Origin: Achatina immaculata
Lineage: Eukaryota; Mollusca; Gastropoda; Stylommatophora; Achatinidae
DNA: 64,000 nucleotides
Reading direction: 5' to 3'
Assembly (NCBI GenBank): GCA_009760885.1
Contig: CM019707.1
Coordinates: forward strand, 35,732,145-35,796,144
Shown here one piece after another: positions 11,796 to 23,204 of this stretch (the first letter of the stretch is position 1; every line of letters starts with the position of its first letter). The translations under genes were made by a program, and so were the position numbers. The notes under the pieces were generated by a model. It ran no database searches and was not told where the DNA came from. It saw only the letters and a program-made list of their open reading frames with translations.

Positions 11796-12680
11796 TCATA
11801 AGGTGCCGTGCCGACTGCCGTTGGCTATTATGCTTCTCCAGAGTAACCGATCCTTCATGCAGGCCATCAGTTCAGTTGGTGATCTCCTCTCACACCATTC
11901 CGTCAGACTGTCCAGTATCATTTCTCTTGGTCTTCCTCTTGATCTTCTTCCTTCTATTTTTCCTGTTGTTATAATATTTTCAATGCCCCCTCTTCTCATT
12001 GCATGTCCTATGAAAGTACATTGTCTCTCTCTTATCTTTTTAACAAGGTTTTTTGTCTCTCCAGCTCTTCTCATACATTCTTCATTAGTTATTTTTGCTG
12101 TCCAGGGGATTTGCAACTTTCTTCTAATAAACCACATTTCTGCTGCTTCCAATGATTTTTGTGCAGACTTGCCTATTGTCCATGATTCACTTCCATATAA
12201 CAATATAGGTTCAATATAGGATTTTAGGAGTTGTTTTCTAACATTCATTGATAAAGACGTGTTAGCTAATATGTTTCTCATTCTCTGAAATGCAGTCTTT
12301 GCTTGGCCTATTCTGTTCCAAATTTCTGTTCTGCATTTCCCATTTGAAGTTATTACTGCTCCAAGGTATTTGAATTTCTGCACCTGCTTTAGAATGGTTC
12401 CGTTTAATTGAATACTGCATGCTGGTGGATTCTGTTTCTTAGATATAACCATAGTCTCTGTCTTTTTGATGTTCAAAGTAAGGCCTTTCTGTTCACTTTC
12501 TTTGGCGACTTTATCCAAGAGATTTTGCAGGTCTTGTTGGTTCTCAGCTATCAGTACTGTGTCGTCAGCATACCGAAGGTTGTTAATATTGTATCCTCCA
12601 ATTTTTATGCCTGGTTCTGTGATGGTTGTTCTTAGAATATTCTCGCTGTACAGAGAAAAAAAGGTCTGGAGATAGTACAC
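11796..12680 (-). pseudogene. LINE-A 3' coding part (YADD motif and C-terminal tail)
   Basis: 294 codons with YADDTVLIAE, KYLGAVITSNGKC, LLYGSESWTIG, FIGHAMRR and GRRSRGRPREM, the usual C-terminal landmarks of this LINE type. It ends with TAA at 11796-11798. Confidence 0.88.
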
Positions 12681-14587
12681 ATCCTTGTCGCACCCCTTGT
12701 TTTATAGTTTGATATTTTCCAATTCTATTTTCAATTCGAACTGCTGCTTCTTGCTGCCAGTATAGATGTTTTACAATCCTCAGGTCTATGCCGTCTATAT
12801 TGATGTCTTCAAGCATTTTAATAATTTCATTATGTTTCACCTTGTCAAATGCCTTGGTGTAATCAATGATGAAGCATAAGTAGAGATCTTTCTGTACTTC
12901 CAAAGCTCTTTCTGTTAGTGTTCGTAAAGCATAAATGACATTGCGTGTTCCCTTTCCTTCAACAAATCCAAACTGTTCATCTGCTATTTCCATTTTTATC
13001 TTTTTCCTTGTTCTTCTCATAATTATTCTCAGAAGTAGCTTCGTTATGTGACATGAGAGGCTGATAGTCCGGTGGTCGTCACATTCCTTTGCACCTGGTT
13101 TCTTTGGTAGTGCTATAAACGTGGATTTAATCAGGTTACTGGGAATATAACCACTGTTGTAAATGTCATTCAGTAACTTGGTTATTATTTTTATTCCTGT
13201 CTCCTCTAGTGCCTCTATTTCTTCTATTGTTATATTATCAGGCCCAGTCGTTTTTCCTTTCTTCATATGTTTGATGGCATCTATGATTTCATCTTCAAGT
13301 ATTGGTGGTCCATCATAGTTTTCAGTATCTGGTGTTAATTCTGGTCTTTCTCCTCCATATAGCTCACTGATATACTCTGTCCACCTGTCCACAATGTCTT
13401 CTTTTCCCATTAACATTTTACCTTCTTTCGATTTCAGGCATCCTGTGGTATATTTTGTTTTCCTGCCTGTGAGTTCATTAATTCGTTTGTGCATGTTTTT
13501 GCTGTCTTTATTATGAGAGTCCTCTGTCTTTTTGATGTTCAAAGTAAGGCCTTTCTGTTCACTTTCTTTGGCGACTTTATCCAAGAGATTTTGCAGGTCT
13601 TGTTGGTTCTCAGCTATCAGTACTGTGTCGTCAGCATACCGAAGGTTGTTAATATTGTATCCTCCAATTTTTATGCCTGGTTCTGTGATGGTTGTTCTTA
13701 GAATATTCTCGCTGTACAGAGAAAAAAAGGTCTGGAGATAGTACACATCCTTGTCGCACCCCTTGTTTTATAGTTTGATATTTTCCAATTCTATTTTCAA
13801 TTCGAACTGCTGCTTCTTGCTGCCAGTATAGATGTTTTACAATCCTCAGGTCTATGCCGTCTATATTGATGTCTTCAAGCATTTTAATAATTTCATTATG
13901 TTTCACCTTGTCAAATGCCTTGGTGTAATCAATGATGAAGCATAAGTAGAGATCTTTCTGTACTTCCAAAGCTCTTTCTGTTAGTGTTCGTAAAGCATAA
14001 ATGACATTGCGTGTTCCCTTTCCTTCAACAAATCCAAACTGTTCATCTGCTATTTCCATTTTTATCTTTTTCCTTGTTCTTCTCATAATTATTCTCAGAA
14101 GTAGCTTCGTTATGTGACATGAGAGGCTGATAGTCCGGTGGTCGTCACATTCCTTTGCACCTGGTTTCTTTGGTAGTGCTATAAACGTGGATTTAATCAG
14201 GTTACTGGGAATATAACCACTGTTGTAAATGTCATTCAGTAACTTGGTTATTATTTTTATTCCTGTCTCCTCTAGTGCCTCTATTTCTTCTATTGTTATA
14301 TTATCAGGCCCAGTCGTTTTTCCTTTCTTCATATGTTTGATGGCATCTATGATTTCATCTTCAAGTATTGGTGGTCCATCATAGTTTTCAGTATCTGGTG
14401 TTAATTCTGGTCTTTCTCCTCCATATAGCTCACTGATATACTCTGTCCACCTGTCCACAATGTCTTCTTTTCCCATTAACATTTTACCTTCTTTCGATTT
14501 CAGGCATCCTGTGGTATATTTTGTTTTCCTGCCTGTGAGTTCATTAATTCGTTTGTGCATGTTTTTGCTGTCTTTATTATGAGAGTC
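12456..14587. repeat. 1,066-bp direct tandem duplication inside LINE-A
   Basis: 12456-13521 and 13522-14587 are the same sequence at an offset of 1,066. The word CTCT occurs at both outer edges and at the join, a four-base microhomology. Confidence 0.95.
12583..13746 (-). pseudogene. LINE-A YADD motif joined to a second copy of the RT core
   Basis: Starts in the frame containing YADDTVLIAE, then at KKTE switches to DSHNKDSKNMHKR, a point that lies far upstream in an intact element. This is the junction of the tandem duplication. It then repeats the RT motifs through GVRQGCVLSP and loses frame at the same T run. Confidence 0.85.
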
Positions 14588-15019
14588 CTCTATCTGTCTG
14601 CACTGTTCATTTAACCACACTTCTTTTGCTTCTCTGCATTTGCGTCTTATTTCTTTATTTATCTTGCTATATTTTTCCTCATTATTTTTACTCCTCCTCC
14701 TCTTGTCCATCAGTCCTAAGATGTTGTCTGTCATCCATTTATTTTTAGGGGCTTCTTTTTTCTGTGGTATTATCTCCTTAACAGTTTGGTGGATAGAATC
14801 TCTTAACATTTCCCATTGTTCATCTATACTATTTATCTTTGCCATTGCATTGTATCTATTTGTTATAATAACTTTGTATTGTTCTCGCAGTTCTTGGTCA
14901 TTTTTAAGGAGTTCTGTATTCAGTTTGATGTTTATCACTTTTCTGCATGCTTTCTTTAGCTTTATTCTAACTTTTCCACAGAGTGGATCATGGTCACTAT
15001 TGCAGTCAGCTCCTGGCAT
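13649..15019 (-). pseudogene. LINE-A end of endonuclease plus reverse transcriptase, first copy of duplicated core
   Basis: Contains SDHDPLCGK (end of the endonuclease), a linker, then RT motifs IDYTKAFDKV and GVRQGCVLSP. The frame is lost in a T run just after PDLF, before the YADD motif. Confidence 0.85.
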
Positions 15020-15076
15020 GGTTTTTGTTGTCAGTAATGCATTGCGGAATTGTTTGTTGATTAATATGTAGTCTGT

Positions 15077-15742
15077 CTAGTTAAAAGTCTTTTTGTCTGG
15101 GCTGCACCATGTTGCCAGTCTTCGAGGATGTTGTTTAAACCAGGTGTTTCCTACAACCATGCTGTGTATTCTTGCCCATTCAATTAATTTATAACCTCTG
15201 TCATTCCTCTCCCCCAGTCCATAGTCACCAACGATGTCTGAAGTTCTTCCTTTACCAACTTTGGCATTAAAATCTCCCATGACTATGGTAACTTCATGTG
15301 ACTTTGTGTGTTTTAGTGCTGTCTCTATGTCATTATAAAATATCTGTACATCTTCTTCAGAACTTTCAGATGTTGGAGCGTACACTTGTATAATATTTAT
15401 GTTTATTGGTTGTCCTTTCAGTTGGGCTAGCAGGATTCTGTCCGAGATGTTCAAATATCCTACAATTGTCCTTGCTGTTTGTTCATCAAATATAATTCCT
15501 ACTCCTCGTTCATGTTTCTCACTTCCTGAATATATTATTGTATATTTATCTGAGTTTATCTTCCCTGCACCTGTCCATCTAACTTCAGTCATTCCTAATA
15601 TGTTGATCTTCATCCTTTCCATTTCCCTCTTTATATTTTCTAATTTTCCAGCCTGGAATAAAGTTCTAACATTCCATGTTGCTATTTTGAACTTGTTAGT
15701 TTTGCCACCAGTAGCTTGATGACGATCTGGCTTCACCTTCAC
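15077..15742 (-). pseudogene. LINE-A endonuclease domain relic
   Basis: 221 codons of an apurinic endonuclease-like domain, including the catalytic Glu in TEVRW and Asp in GDFNAK. It ends early at a TAG. The domain continues in the same frame with TDYILINK and SDHDPL in the neighbouring segment. Such enzymes nick genomic DNA to prime reverse transcription. Confidence 0.85.
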
Positions 15743-15879
15743 TTTAATATCAGATAAAAAATAACTGTGAGCAAGTTAGTTTTTTTAAATGGAATATGTG
15801 TGATGATGGGATGGCATTGTAGATATTGCCACTTTCGGAGACAAGTTTGTGAGGCTGTTTTAAGATTATTTATACAGTA

Positions 15880-16425
15880 CCTTTTGTCCAGTGTATTATA
15901 AATGTTCTTAGCACAAATACTGTTTATCCTTACCTATTTTGTCTCTCTCTCTCTCTCTCTGAACCTTAAGTGCCCAGGGCACATGGGGCTTCCGCAAGAG
16001 TTTTCCACAAATGCTTGTCCTTCGCCTTTTTTCTGCTCTTGCCCAGGTGAGCCCTCTATTGCTCAACATCCTTTCTGTTGTTCTTCTCCATGTCTCTTTT
16101 GGTCTGCCCTTACTTCTGCTCCCCCATGTGGTACCCGGGATCTGCAAAGAATAGGACCACTGTACCCTAACACGCATGATCGTAAAAGACGACTAAGGAG
16201 GGTTCAGCATAGGGCCAGCAACCATATTTGGTAAAAAAACTATCAGACTGCTACAGAAACAGAAGCAAGGGAAACCTGTTTTGTCTGGTGTATTATAAAT
16301 GTTCTTAGCACAAAGACTGTTTATCATTACCTATTTTGTCCAGTGTATTATAAATGTTCGTAGCACAAAGACTGTTTGTACTTACCTATTTTGTCTGGTG
16401 TATTATAAATGTTTTTAGCACTATT
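15880..16425. repeat. About 55-bp minisatellite split by a LINE fragment
   Basis: Units containing GTGTATTATAAATGTTCTTA and TTACCTATTTTGTC occur before 15945 and again from about 16275 to 16425. Between them lies the LINE-E fragment, so the insertion hit an existing array. Confidence 0.85.
15945..16265 (-). mobile_element. LINE-E 3' fragment inside a minisatellite
   Basis: On the - strand it encodes GSRSKGRPKETWRRTTERML, then SNRGLTWARAEKRRRT, then PHVPWALK. These match the C-terminal end of a reverse-transcriptase polyprotein of the type that ends with a GRP-x-x-TW-R motif. A CT repeat lies at the 15945 side. Confidence 0.75.
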
Positions 16426-16970
16426 TTCATCATTTTATCTTTTAGTGACAGACCAAGCCACAGTAAACTTTTTTTTTTGTGTAGCTTTGTCAGAGTGTGG
16501 TAAAGAGAGAGTATTAAGTTACCCAGTGTTGCCCAGTATTTAGGCTACTCTTACAGGGCACTACCTTCACCACATGCATGCAGAGTTAGTCTTTTGTGTT
16601 AGTCCCAGATATTGATCCTGTGTTTATGGTATATATCTTTTTTTTTTCTGTTTTGAAGATTTATAACTGTGGTTTGCAGGTGGTATTGGATTGTTTTCAC
16701 TCCAGCATAATGCTTATTGTGGGCTTGATAACAAAGTTATTGCAGTTTTAAACTTTCCTTCATGTTCTGTAAATGTGCAGATATGTTTTATTATCTACTT
16801 CATCAATAACTTTTTTTTTTGCTTATATATGTATGAGTACATTATTAACTTCATGAAGTTTATTTCTTAAAATAATAATAAATAATTTGATAATTAATCT
16901 CAACTAATTTCTGCTTTTCCTGTGTGTAGATAAAAAAAAATATATATAATGTGATGTATTTTTTTAAAAA
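16426..16970. other. Intron sequence, nothing recognised
   Basis: AT-rich with many T runs; no feature could be supported. Confidence 0.5.
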
Positions 16971-16974
16971 ATGC

Positions 16975-17290
16975 AGTGGTTTTCAGTCTGGTCGGTGTGT
17001 ACTATTATTAGCTTGTCAGGACCATAAGCTGGCAGTAATACAAGGTTTTATATCTACATATGACTCATATTGTGTAATATATGTTTACAAAGAGGGCACT
17101 CGTTTCCAGCTTGGTTGGTGTGTGCTGTTACTGGCTTGCTAGGGCCATAAGCTGGCAGTAATACAAGGTTTTATGTCTACATATGACTCATATTGTGTAA
17201 TATATGTTTACAAAGAGGGCACTCGTTTCCAGCTTGGTTGGTGTGTGCTGTTACTGGCTTGCTAGGGCCTTTAGTTGACAGTAAATATAG
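16975..17290. repeat. 123-bp tandem repeat, about 2.5 copies
   Basis: TTTCCAGCTTGGTTGG recurs at an offset of 123. The first copy is a more diverged partial unit. Confidence 0.9.
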
Positions 17291-17349
17291 GATTTTTTGC
17301 CAGGTAGAGGTGGTGTGGTTTATTTTTGTAGATATTATGATGTAACACA

Positions 17350-19290
17350 GTAATCTAGTTGTCAGCAGATATACAGGAAATCACAGCTAGTTGTGGCCAG
17401 ATATACAGGAAACCGCTGCTAGTTGTCAGCAGATATACAGGAAATCACTGCTAGTTGTGGGCAGATATACAGGAAACCACTGCTAGTTGTGGGCAGATAT
17501 AATCACTGCTAGTTGTGGGCAGATGTAATCACTGTTAGTTGTGAGCAGATATACAGGAAACCACTGCTAGTTGTGAGCAGATATACAGGAAACCACTGCT
17601 AGTTGTGGGCAGATATAATCACTGTTAGTTGTGAGCGGATATAATCACTGCTAGTTGTGAGCAGATATACAAGAAGTCACAGCTAGTTGTGAGCAGATAT
17701 ACAGGAAATCTCTGCTAGTTGTGGGCAGATATAATCACTGTTAGTTGTGAGCAGATATACAGGAAACTACTGCTAGTTGTGGGCAGATATAATCACTGCT
17801 AGTTGTGGGCAGATATAATCACTGCTAGTTGTGGGCAGATATAATCACTGCTAGTTGTGAGCAGATATAATCACAGCTAGTTGTAAGCAGATATAATCAC
17901 TGCTAGTTGTGAGCAGATATAATCACTGCTAGTTGTGGGCAGATATAATCACTGCTAGTTGTGAGCAGATATAATCATAGCTAGTTGTGAGCAGATATAA
18001 TCTCTGCTAGTTGTGAGCAGATATAATCACAGCTAGTTGTGAGCAGATATAATCACTGCTAGTTGTGAGCAGATATAATCACTGCTAGTTGTGGGCAGAT
18101 ATAATTACTGTTAGTTGTGAGCAGATATACAGGAAACCACAGCTAGTTGTGGACAGATATAATCACAGCTAGTTGTAAGCAGATATAATCACTGCTAGTT
18201 GTGAGCAGATATAATCACTGCTAGTTGTGGGCAGATATAATCACTGCTAGTTGTGAGCAGATATAATCATAGCTAGTTGTGAGCAGATATAATCTCTGCT
18301 AGTTGTGAGCAGATATAATCACAGCTAGTTGTGAGCAGATATAATCACTGCTAGTTGTGAGCAGATATAATCACTGCTAGTTGTGGGCAGATATAATTAC
18401 TGTTAGTTGTGAGCAGATATACAGGAAACCACAGCTAGTTGTGGACAGATACAATCACTGCTAGTTGTGAGCAGATATAATTACTGTTAGTTGTGAGCAG
18501 ATATAATCACTGCTAGTTGTGAGCAGATATACAGGAAACCACTGCTAGTTGTGAGCAGATATACAAGAAGCCACAGATAATTGTGAGCAGATATACAGGA
18601 AATCACAGCTAATTGTGAGCAGATATACAGGAAATCACAGCTAATTGTGAGCAGATATACAAGAAATCACAGCTAGTTGTGAGCAGATATACAGGAAGTC
18701 ACAGCTAGTTGTGAGCAGATATACAAGAAGTCACAGCTAGTTGTGAGCAGATATACAAGAAGTCACAGCTAGTTGTGAGCAGATATACAAGAAGTCACAG
18801 CTAGTTGTGAGCAGATATAATCACAGCTAGTTGTGAGCAGATATACAAGAAGCCACAGTTAGTTGTGGGCAGATACAATCACAGCTAGTTGTAAGCAGAT
18901 ATACAAGAAGCAGCTAGTTGTGGGCAGATATAATCACAGCTAGTTGTGGGCAGATATAATCATAGCTAGTTGTGAGCAGATATACAAGAAGTCACAGCTA
19001 GTTGTGGGCAGATATAATCACAGCTAGTTGCAAGCAGATATAATCACAGCTAGTTGTGAGCAGATATACAGGAAATCACAGTTAGTTGTGAGCAGATATA
19101 CAAGAAGTCACAGCTAGTTGTGAGCAGATATACAGAATGTCACAGCTAGTTGTGGGCAGATAGTCAGGAAATCACTGCTAGTTGTGAGCAGATATACAAG
19201 AAGTCACAGCTAGTTGTGGGCAGATATACAAGAATGTCACAACTAGTTGTGGGCAGATAGTCAGGAAATCACTGCTAGTTGCCAGACATA
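17350..19290. repeat. 1.9-kb minisatellite of mixed 26- and 32-bp units
   Basis: All units share CTAGTTGTGAGCAGATATA; short units continue ATCACTG and long units continue CAGGAAATCACAG. Part of the array shows a higher-order copy: a block starting at 17879 recurs at 18171 (offset 292) with the same unit variants in the same order. Confidence 0.96.
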
Positions 19291-19898
19291 GAAATGAAAG
19301 TAAAAGAAGAAGCAGGCATTTTGTAGCGATGGAGCATCATCAAATTTCTGACAGATCACGCTTTCATTTCTTACCACGTCCTATCATATACAAAGTAAAA
19401 GATAGAATTGTCATTGGTTGTATAAGTAACAGCCAAGTACAGAACTCAAGTATTTATTAGCAAAGAAGATATAAGTAATAGCCAAGTTCAGAACTCAAGT
19501 ATGTATTAGCAAATAAGACATTATAAATAACAGCAAAGTTCATTATAGCATATTGAACATTGTGTAAGATGAAGTCAGCATGTAAACATATGATTAGTTT
19601 ATATTTACCACATGGAGATATGTGCTAGAGGGGACAGCACCATTTTTGTTTGTTTTTTTTTTTTCAGATAAAGTTTGCATTACAGTAAGTGTAAGAATAT
19701 TTGTTTCTTTGCTTGCAGGTGACATAAAAGTTTGTATGTTTTTTTTAAGTACATTGTGAGGGGGAAAATAAAAAAAAAAAATCCAATTATTCTGATGGCT
19801 GAAATTGGTAAATGTTGTTTTTATAATTGAAATAAAGCTGTTGTTTTTATAATTGAAATAAAGCTGTTGTTTAAAGTGAAATGTTGATTGTTTTGCAG
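19291..19898. other. Intron sequence with a short two-copy repeat
   Basis: Two copies of an AGAACTCAAGTAT-TATTAGCAAA segment of about 60 bp near 19430-19540, then AT-rich sequence up to the acceptor at 19898. Confidence 0.55.
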
Positions 19899-20025
19899 GC
19901 AGCATACGGTGTCTGTCCTGGGATCCTGACAAGCAGCTCTTATTCAGCGGAAGTTTTGATCAGTCGGTCATTGTCTGGGACATTGGAGGGAGAAAGGGAA
20001 CAGCCTTTGAGTTGCAGGGACACAA
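19899..20025 (+). CDS. WDFY2: WDFY1/2-family protein, third exon in window (WD blade)
   Basis: The exon reads [17 protein letters not shown], then [17 protein letters not shown] and ends ELQGH plus two bases of a Lys codon. The [17 protein letters not shown] block is close to diagnostic for WDFY1/2. The acceptor is TTTTGCAG|GC. The donor is CACAA|GTTCGT, a weak GT site that is accepted because the next exon restores the codon exactly. The length of 127 nt gives entry with two bases of a Gly codon and exit after two bases. Confidence 0.92.
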
Positions 20026-20154
20026 GTTCGTTGCCTTCTTTTGTTTTGTTTTTTTTTTTTTTTCAGAGCAGCCAGTTTGTTTTATGTTCATAATATTAAC
20101 ATTCTTTATGAAGTGTTTGCATTATACCACATACAAGTATTTATTTAAACCATT

Positions 20155-20635
20155 TGCATTTGTTCATGTTATCAAAAACCAAGTTAAGACTATTCAATTC
20201 AAATGTAATATCCACCCTCATTTATGCATGCGAAAGCTGGAAAACAACTAAAGAAATAGACAAGAAATTGGACTCTTTTGAAAACAAATGCCTAAGGAAA
20301 TACTCGGCATCAAGTAGAACAAATTCAAGAACAATGCAGAGATAAGACAGATGACTGAACAACAACCAGTCTCATGGGTGATCAGGAAAAGGAGATGGAC
20401 ATATGTTGGTCACTTGATGAGAATCCCAGAACAAGCTATCAAGTGGATCACAACAGGCCAAAGAAAAAGAGGCAGATCGCATGAAACTCTGAAGAGGACA
20501 TTGTTAAGAGAGGCCAATTAACAGGCATAAAATCCCTTGATGAGGTTGAAAGACTCGCCGAAGACAGGAAAAATTGGCGAACTACCTTGCGAGCCCTATG
20601 TGATGTTTAACGGCCCGGGAAGGATATAAGATAAG
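20155..20635 (+). mobile_element. LINE-B 3' fragment
   Basis: Encodes, across frameshifts, the C-terminal part of a non-LTR reverse transcriptase: [53 protein letters not shown] and SLDEVERLAE. At least five other fragments of the same family occur in this window. Confidence 0.85.
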
Positions 20636-20719
20636 ATTTCTTCATGTGAAGGAAGACATTTTGAGAATCCAAAATGTGGTTTACATTACATCATGTAAAA
20701 ATGTTTGCTACAGTAGGTA

Positions 20720-21030
20720 ATAGTTGCTATATGATTGTGAAACTTGGACACTCAACAAAAAGATCAGAAAGAAACTGGACAAGCAACAGAGACGTGGTTT
20801 TAGTGAACAATGAAACAAGTAGCCTGGACAGGCAGAAAAACAAAGAGCTCCTCAAAGATGTTTCAGAACAATGAAAACTAGTTAAAATTATAAGAAAAAG
20901 TCCAAATTTTCTTGGACATGTCATGAGAAGACAGAAGTTAGAGAACTTGGACATGTCATGAGAAGACAGAAGTTAGAGAACTTGGACATGTCATGAGAAG
21001 ACAGAAGTTAGAGAACTTGGACATGTCATA
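20720..21030 (+). mobile_element. Short LINE C-terminal fragment ending in a 36-bp triplication
   Basis: Reads LYDCETWTLNKKIRKKLDKQ and FLGHVMRRQKLENL, typical C-terminal LINE motifs, broken by frame changes. The end, with GAACTTGGACATGTCATGAG, is repeated three times at about 20900-21025. Confidence 0.7.
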
Positions 21031-21240
21031 CAATAATTAGTGTATACAACTATACACAGAGCACTGCAGTAAAGCTTTATTATTTAATGATTACAAAGTT
21101 GTGACATCTCGGCACGAGCCTTCATCAAACAGAATGAAGAATCAGAGAGAGGAGGCAAAGTATAGATTCACATGAATTTTATGTTAACGAAAATGAATGA
21201 AAAATTGTAAATGACTTATCTTAGGTCTTGGAACAGTAGA
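21031..21240 (-). mobile_element. Penelope-like element 3' end fragment
   Basis: The - strand contains TTGATGAAGGCTCGTGCCGA, then GATGTCACAACTTTG and AATAATAAAGCTTTA, shared with 48360-48440 and partly with 31509-31625. The 48.4-kb copy is attached to a GIY-YIG coding stretch, which assigns the family. Confidence 0.6.
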
Positions 21241-21293
21241 GAATTACAATCGCCTGTATGTCACAAGGAGCACAAACAATACAGGCGATTGAT

Positions 21294-22005
21294 TGTAAGG
21301 TGAAATGATTGCCAGCATTTCTAGCACAGCACATAATAATAGTAAGGTGAAATGATTGCCAGCATTTCTAGCACAGCACATAATAATAGTAAGGTGAAAT
21401 GATTGTCAACATTTCTAGCACAGCACATAATAATAGTAAGGTGAAATTATTGTCAACATTTCTAGCACAGCACATAATAATAGTAAGGTGAAATTATTGT
21501 CAACATTTCTAGCACAGCACATAATAATAGTAAGGTGAAATTATTGTCAACATTTCTAGCACAGCACAAATCCCAAAAGATGGAATCCATCACTTTGCCT
21601 GCAGACAGAACCACCCTTGCTTTCTTTGGAGGTGGGGATCCATGATGTTTCCACTGCTTTGACTGTTCTTTGGTTTCTGGTTGAAAATTATGAATCCAAG
21701 TCTCATCCATAGTCACAAATTGTTGAAGAAACTTTTCAGGATCTACAGAAAATGGCCAAGATTGTCCCTTGACATGTCGAGACGCTGTCATTTGTGATCA
21801 TCTCCAAAAGTTTCGGGACCCATCAAGCAGAGACATTTGTCATTTGAAGATCATTGTGAATAATGGCATGAACACGTTCCTGGGAGATGCCCAGCTCAGT
21901 AGCAATGTACCGCTCAGAATCTGCCCTTGTAATAATAGTAAGTTGAAATGATTGCCAACACTTCTGGCACAGCTCATAATAATAGTAAGGTGAAATGATT
22001 GCCAG
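21294..22005. repeat. 47-bp minisatellite interrupted by a mariner fragment
   Basis: Units with GTGAAATGATTGCCAGCATT recur at an offset of 47 from 21294 to about 21562, and two more units lie at 21930-22005. The sequence between is a mariner transposase fragment. Confidence 0.9.
21563..21930 (-). pseudogene. Mariner transposase fragment inside a minisatellite
   Basis: On the - strand the fragment shows RYIATELGISQERVHAIIHN, then DPEKFLQQFVTMDETWIHNF and PPPKKARVVLSAGKVM. This is the middle of a mariner transposase, including the first catalytic Asp in MDETW. It differs in sequence from the 1476-2760 element and lacks both ends. It sits where the array reads CAGCACA|TAATAATAG, a TA-containing site. 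Confidence 0.85.
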
Positions 22006-22382
22006 TTCTCTGTTGTGGGCTATAGTTTGTTGGAGCGAAGAAAGGTATGCTTTGAATGTTTTATTCAAAGATAATTACACATAAAACAGAAAATAATGCT
22101 TACTTCATGCACTGATTTTGATTCACATTTTAGGATGCAGGTGTATTATAATTTGTTATTTGATCTTGTGTTATAAGAGTGATGCCATATTCCTGTGCTG
22201 TTGATTTTCCCTCAGCTAGCTTGGGACTTGTGAGATCCTTGAGGTAACAGTGCTTAAACTTGTGGCATGCACTAGACGCTTATCACAAGATTCTCTCAGA
22301 ACTATGTCTTATCACAAATAAAAGCAAATACTCATAGAAGTAATTTTGTGGAGTACTGTGATCTTTATGTTGATTCTGACAG

Positions 22383-22488
22383 AGAAAAAGTCCAGGGTCT
22401 TGCCCAAGCAAAGAATGCTCATCAGCTCTTGACTGGGTCAGATGACTGTATGCTGGGCATATGGGACTTGACAGTGAAGAGGCTGGAA
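22383..22488 (+). CDS. WDFY2: WDFY1/2-family protein, fourth exon in window (WD blade)
   Basis: Joined to the preceding exon, this reads GHKEKVQGLAQAKNAHQLL, then TGSDDCMLGIWDLTVKRLE. This is the blade before the FYVE finger; family members have H-N-E-K-V-Q-A-L here. The acceptor is CTGACAG|A and the donor is CTGGAA|GTAAGT, a consensus site. It exits in phase 0. Much of the next 10.8-kb intron is a 46-bp minisatellite and truncated LINE copies. Confidence 0.9.
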
Positions 22489-22599
22489 GTAAGTAAATGT
22501 ATACTTGCCCACACTTCATCTTTTCTATCAGTTGCTAGACCTGTTTGTCTGTAGTAGGCTTATACTTTTGTAGGGATATATACCTGGAACTGGACTAGT

Positions 22600-23010
22600 A
22601 CTGGAAGATGTATGAGAGGAGAGATCTGTGATAAACTTCTACAGCATATCTAGAGCAGAACTAGTTTAACTTTAGTGTGATGTAGCAACAGACAAGCGGG
22701 AGCTGTGATGTCTGAAAAGGGAAAGTGTGATAATAGAACAGCTCAGAAGACTCGAAGAACTTGTCAAACAGAGCATGTTGAAGCCAGGTATTTGTAGGCT
22801 GAATGTTATGTGGGAGACTATCTAACAGCTGTTCTTTCTGGCAGTCAGTCAAACACAGATGACATGCTAACATCAGGGTTGGTGAACCATAGTTCACCAA
22901 GACCCTGTCCCTCCTCTCCTTTGGTACACCCAGTAATGGACTTAGTCTGGCAAATGAAGTAGGGATCACCGTAGACCTCATGGTATTAAGAGTCTGGTAA
23001 AGAGGTAGAA
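22600..23010 (-). mobile_element. Unclassified repeat, perhaps a LINE tail
   Basis: A 106-codon - strand frame ends QLPLVCCYITLKLN. A similar ending, SPLATDPACYITLV, is read on the - strand at about 36230-36275, so this is probably a dispersed element and not a host exon. The class is not certain. Confidence 0.4.
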
Positions 23011-23034
23011 CACATCACCCAGGGACTGAAAAAT

Positions 23035-23190
23035 ATGGCTGCCATAACCTGCTGCCAAGCTGACATGACCTGCTGCCAAGCTGACATAACCTGCTGCCAA
23101 GCTGACATGACCTGCTGCCAAGCTGAAATGACCTGCTGCCAAGCTGACATAACCTGCTGCCAAGCTGACATGACCTGCTGCCAAGCTGAC
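23035..23190. repeat. 21-bp minisatellite, about 7.5 copies
   Basis: The unit contains CTGCTGCCAAGCTGACAT. Being a multiple of three, it leaves frames open on both strands. Confidence 0.95.
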
Positions 23191-23204
23191 ATGATATTGT
23201 ACCT

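Larger units (their letters stand above)
11796..15742 (-). mobile_element. RTE-like LINE (family A), antisense in the WDFY intron, broken
   Basis: Read on the - strand, an APE-type endonuclease is followed by reverse transcriptase and a C-terminal tail. Endonuclease motifs: TWNVRTL, GMTEVRWTGAG, VYAPT, GDFNAKVG, DYILI, SDHDPL. Reverse transcriptase motifs: IDYTKAFDKV, GVRQGCVLSP, YADDTVLIAE. Tail motifs: FIGHAMRR, GRRSRGRPR. There is no RNase H. The coding region is broken by a TAG after KKTFN (15080), by a one-base frameshift in a T7 run after GCVLSPDLF, and by a 1,066-bp tandem duplication of the RT core. A sense copy at about 55225-56325 has Gln (CAG) where this copy has TAG. Confidence 0.9.
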
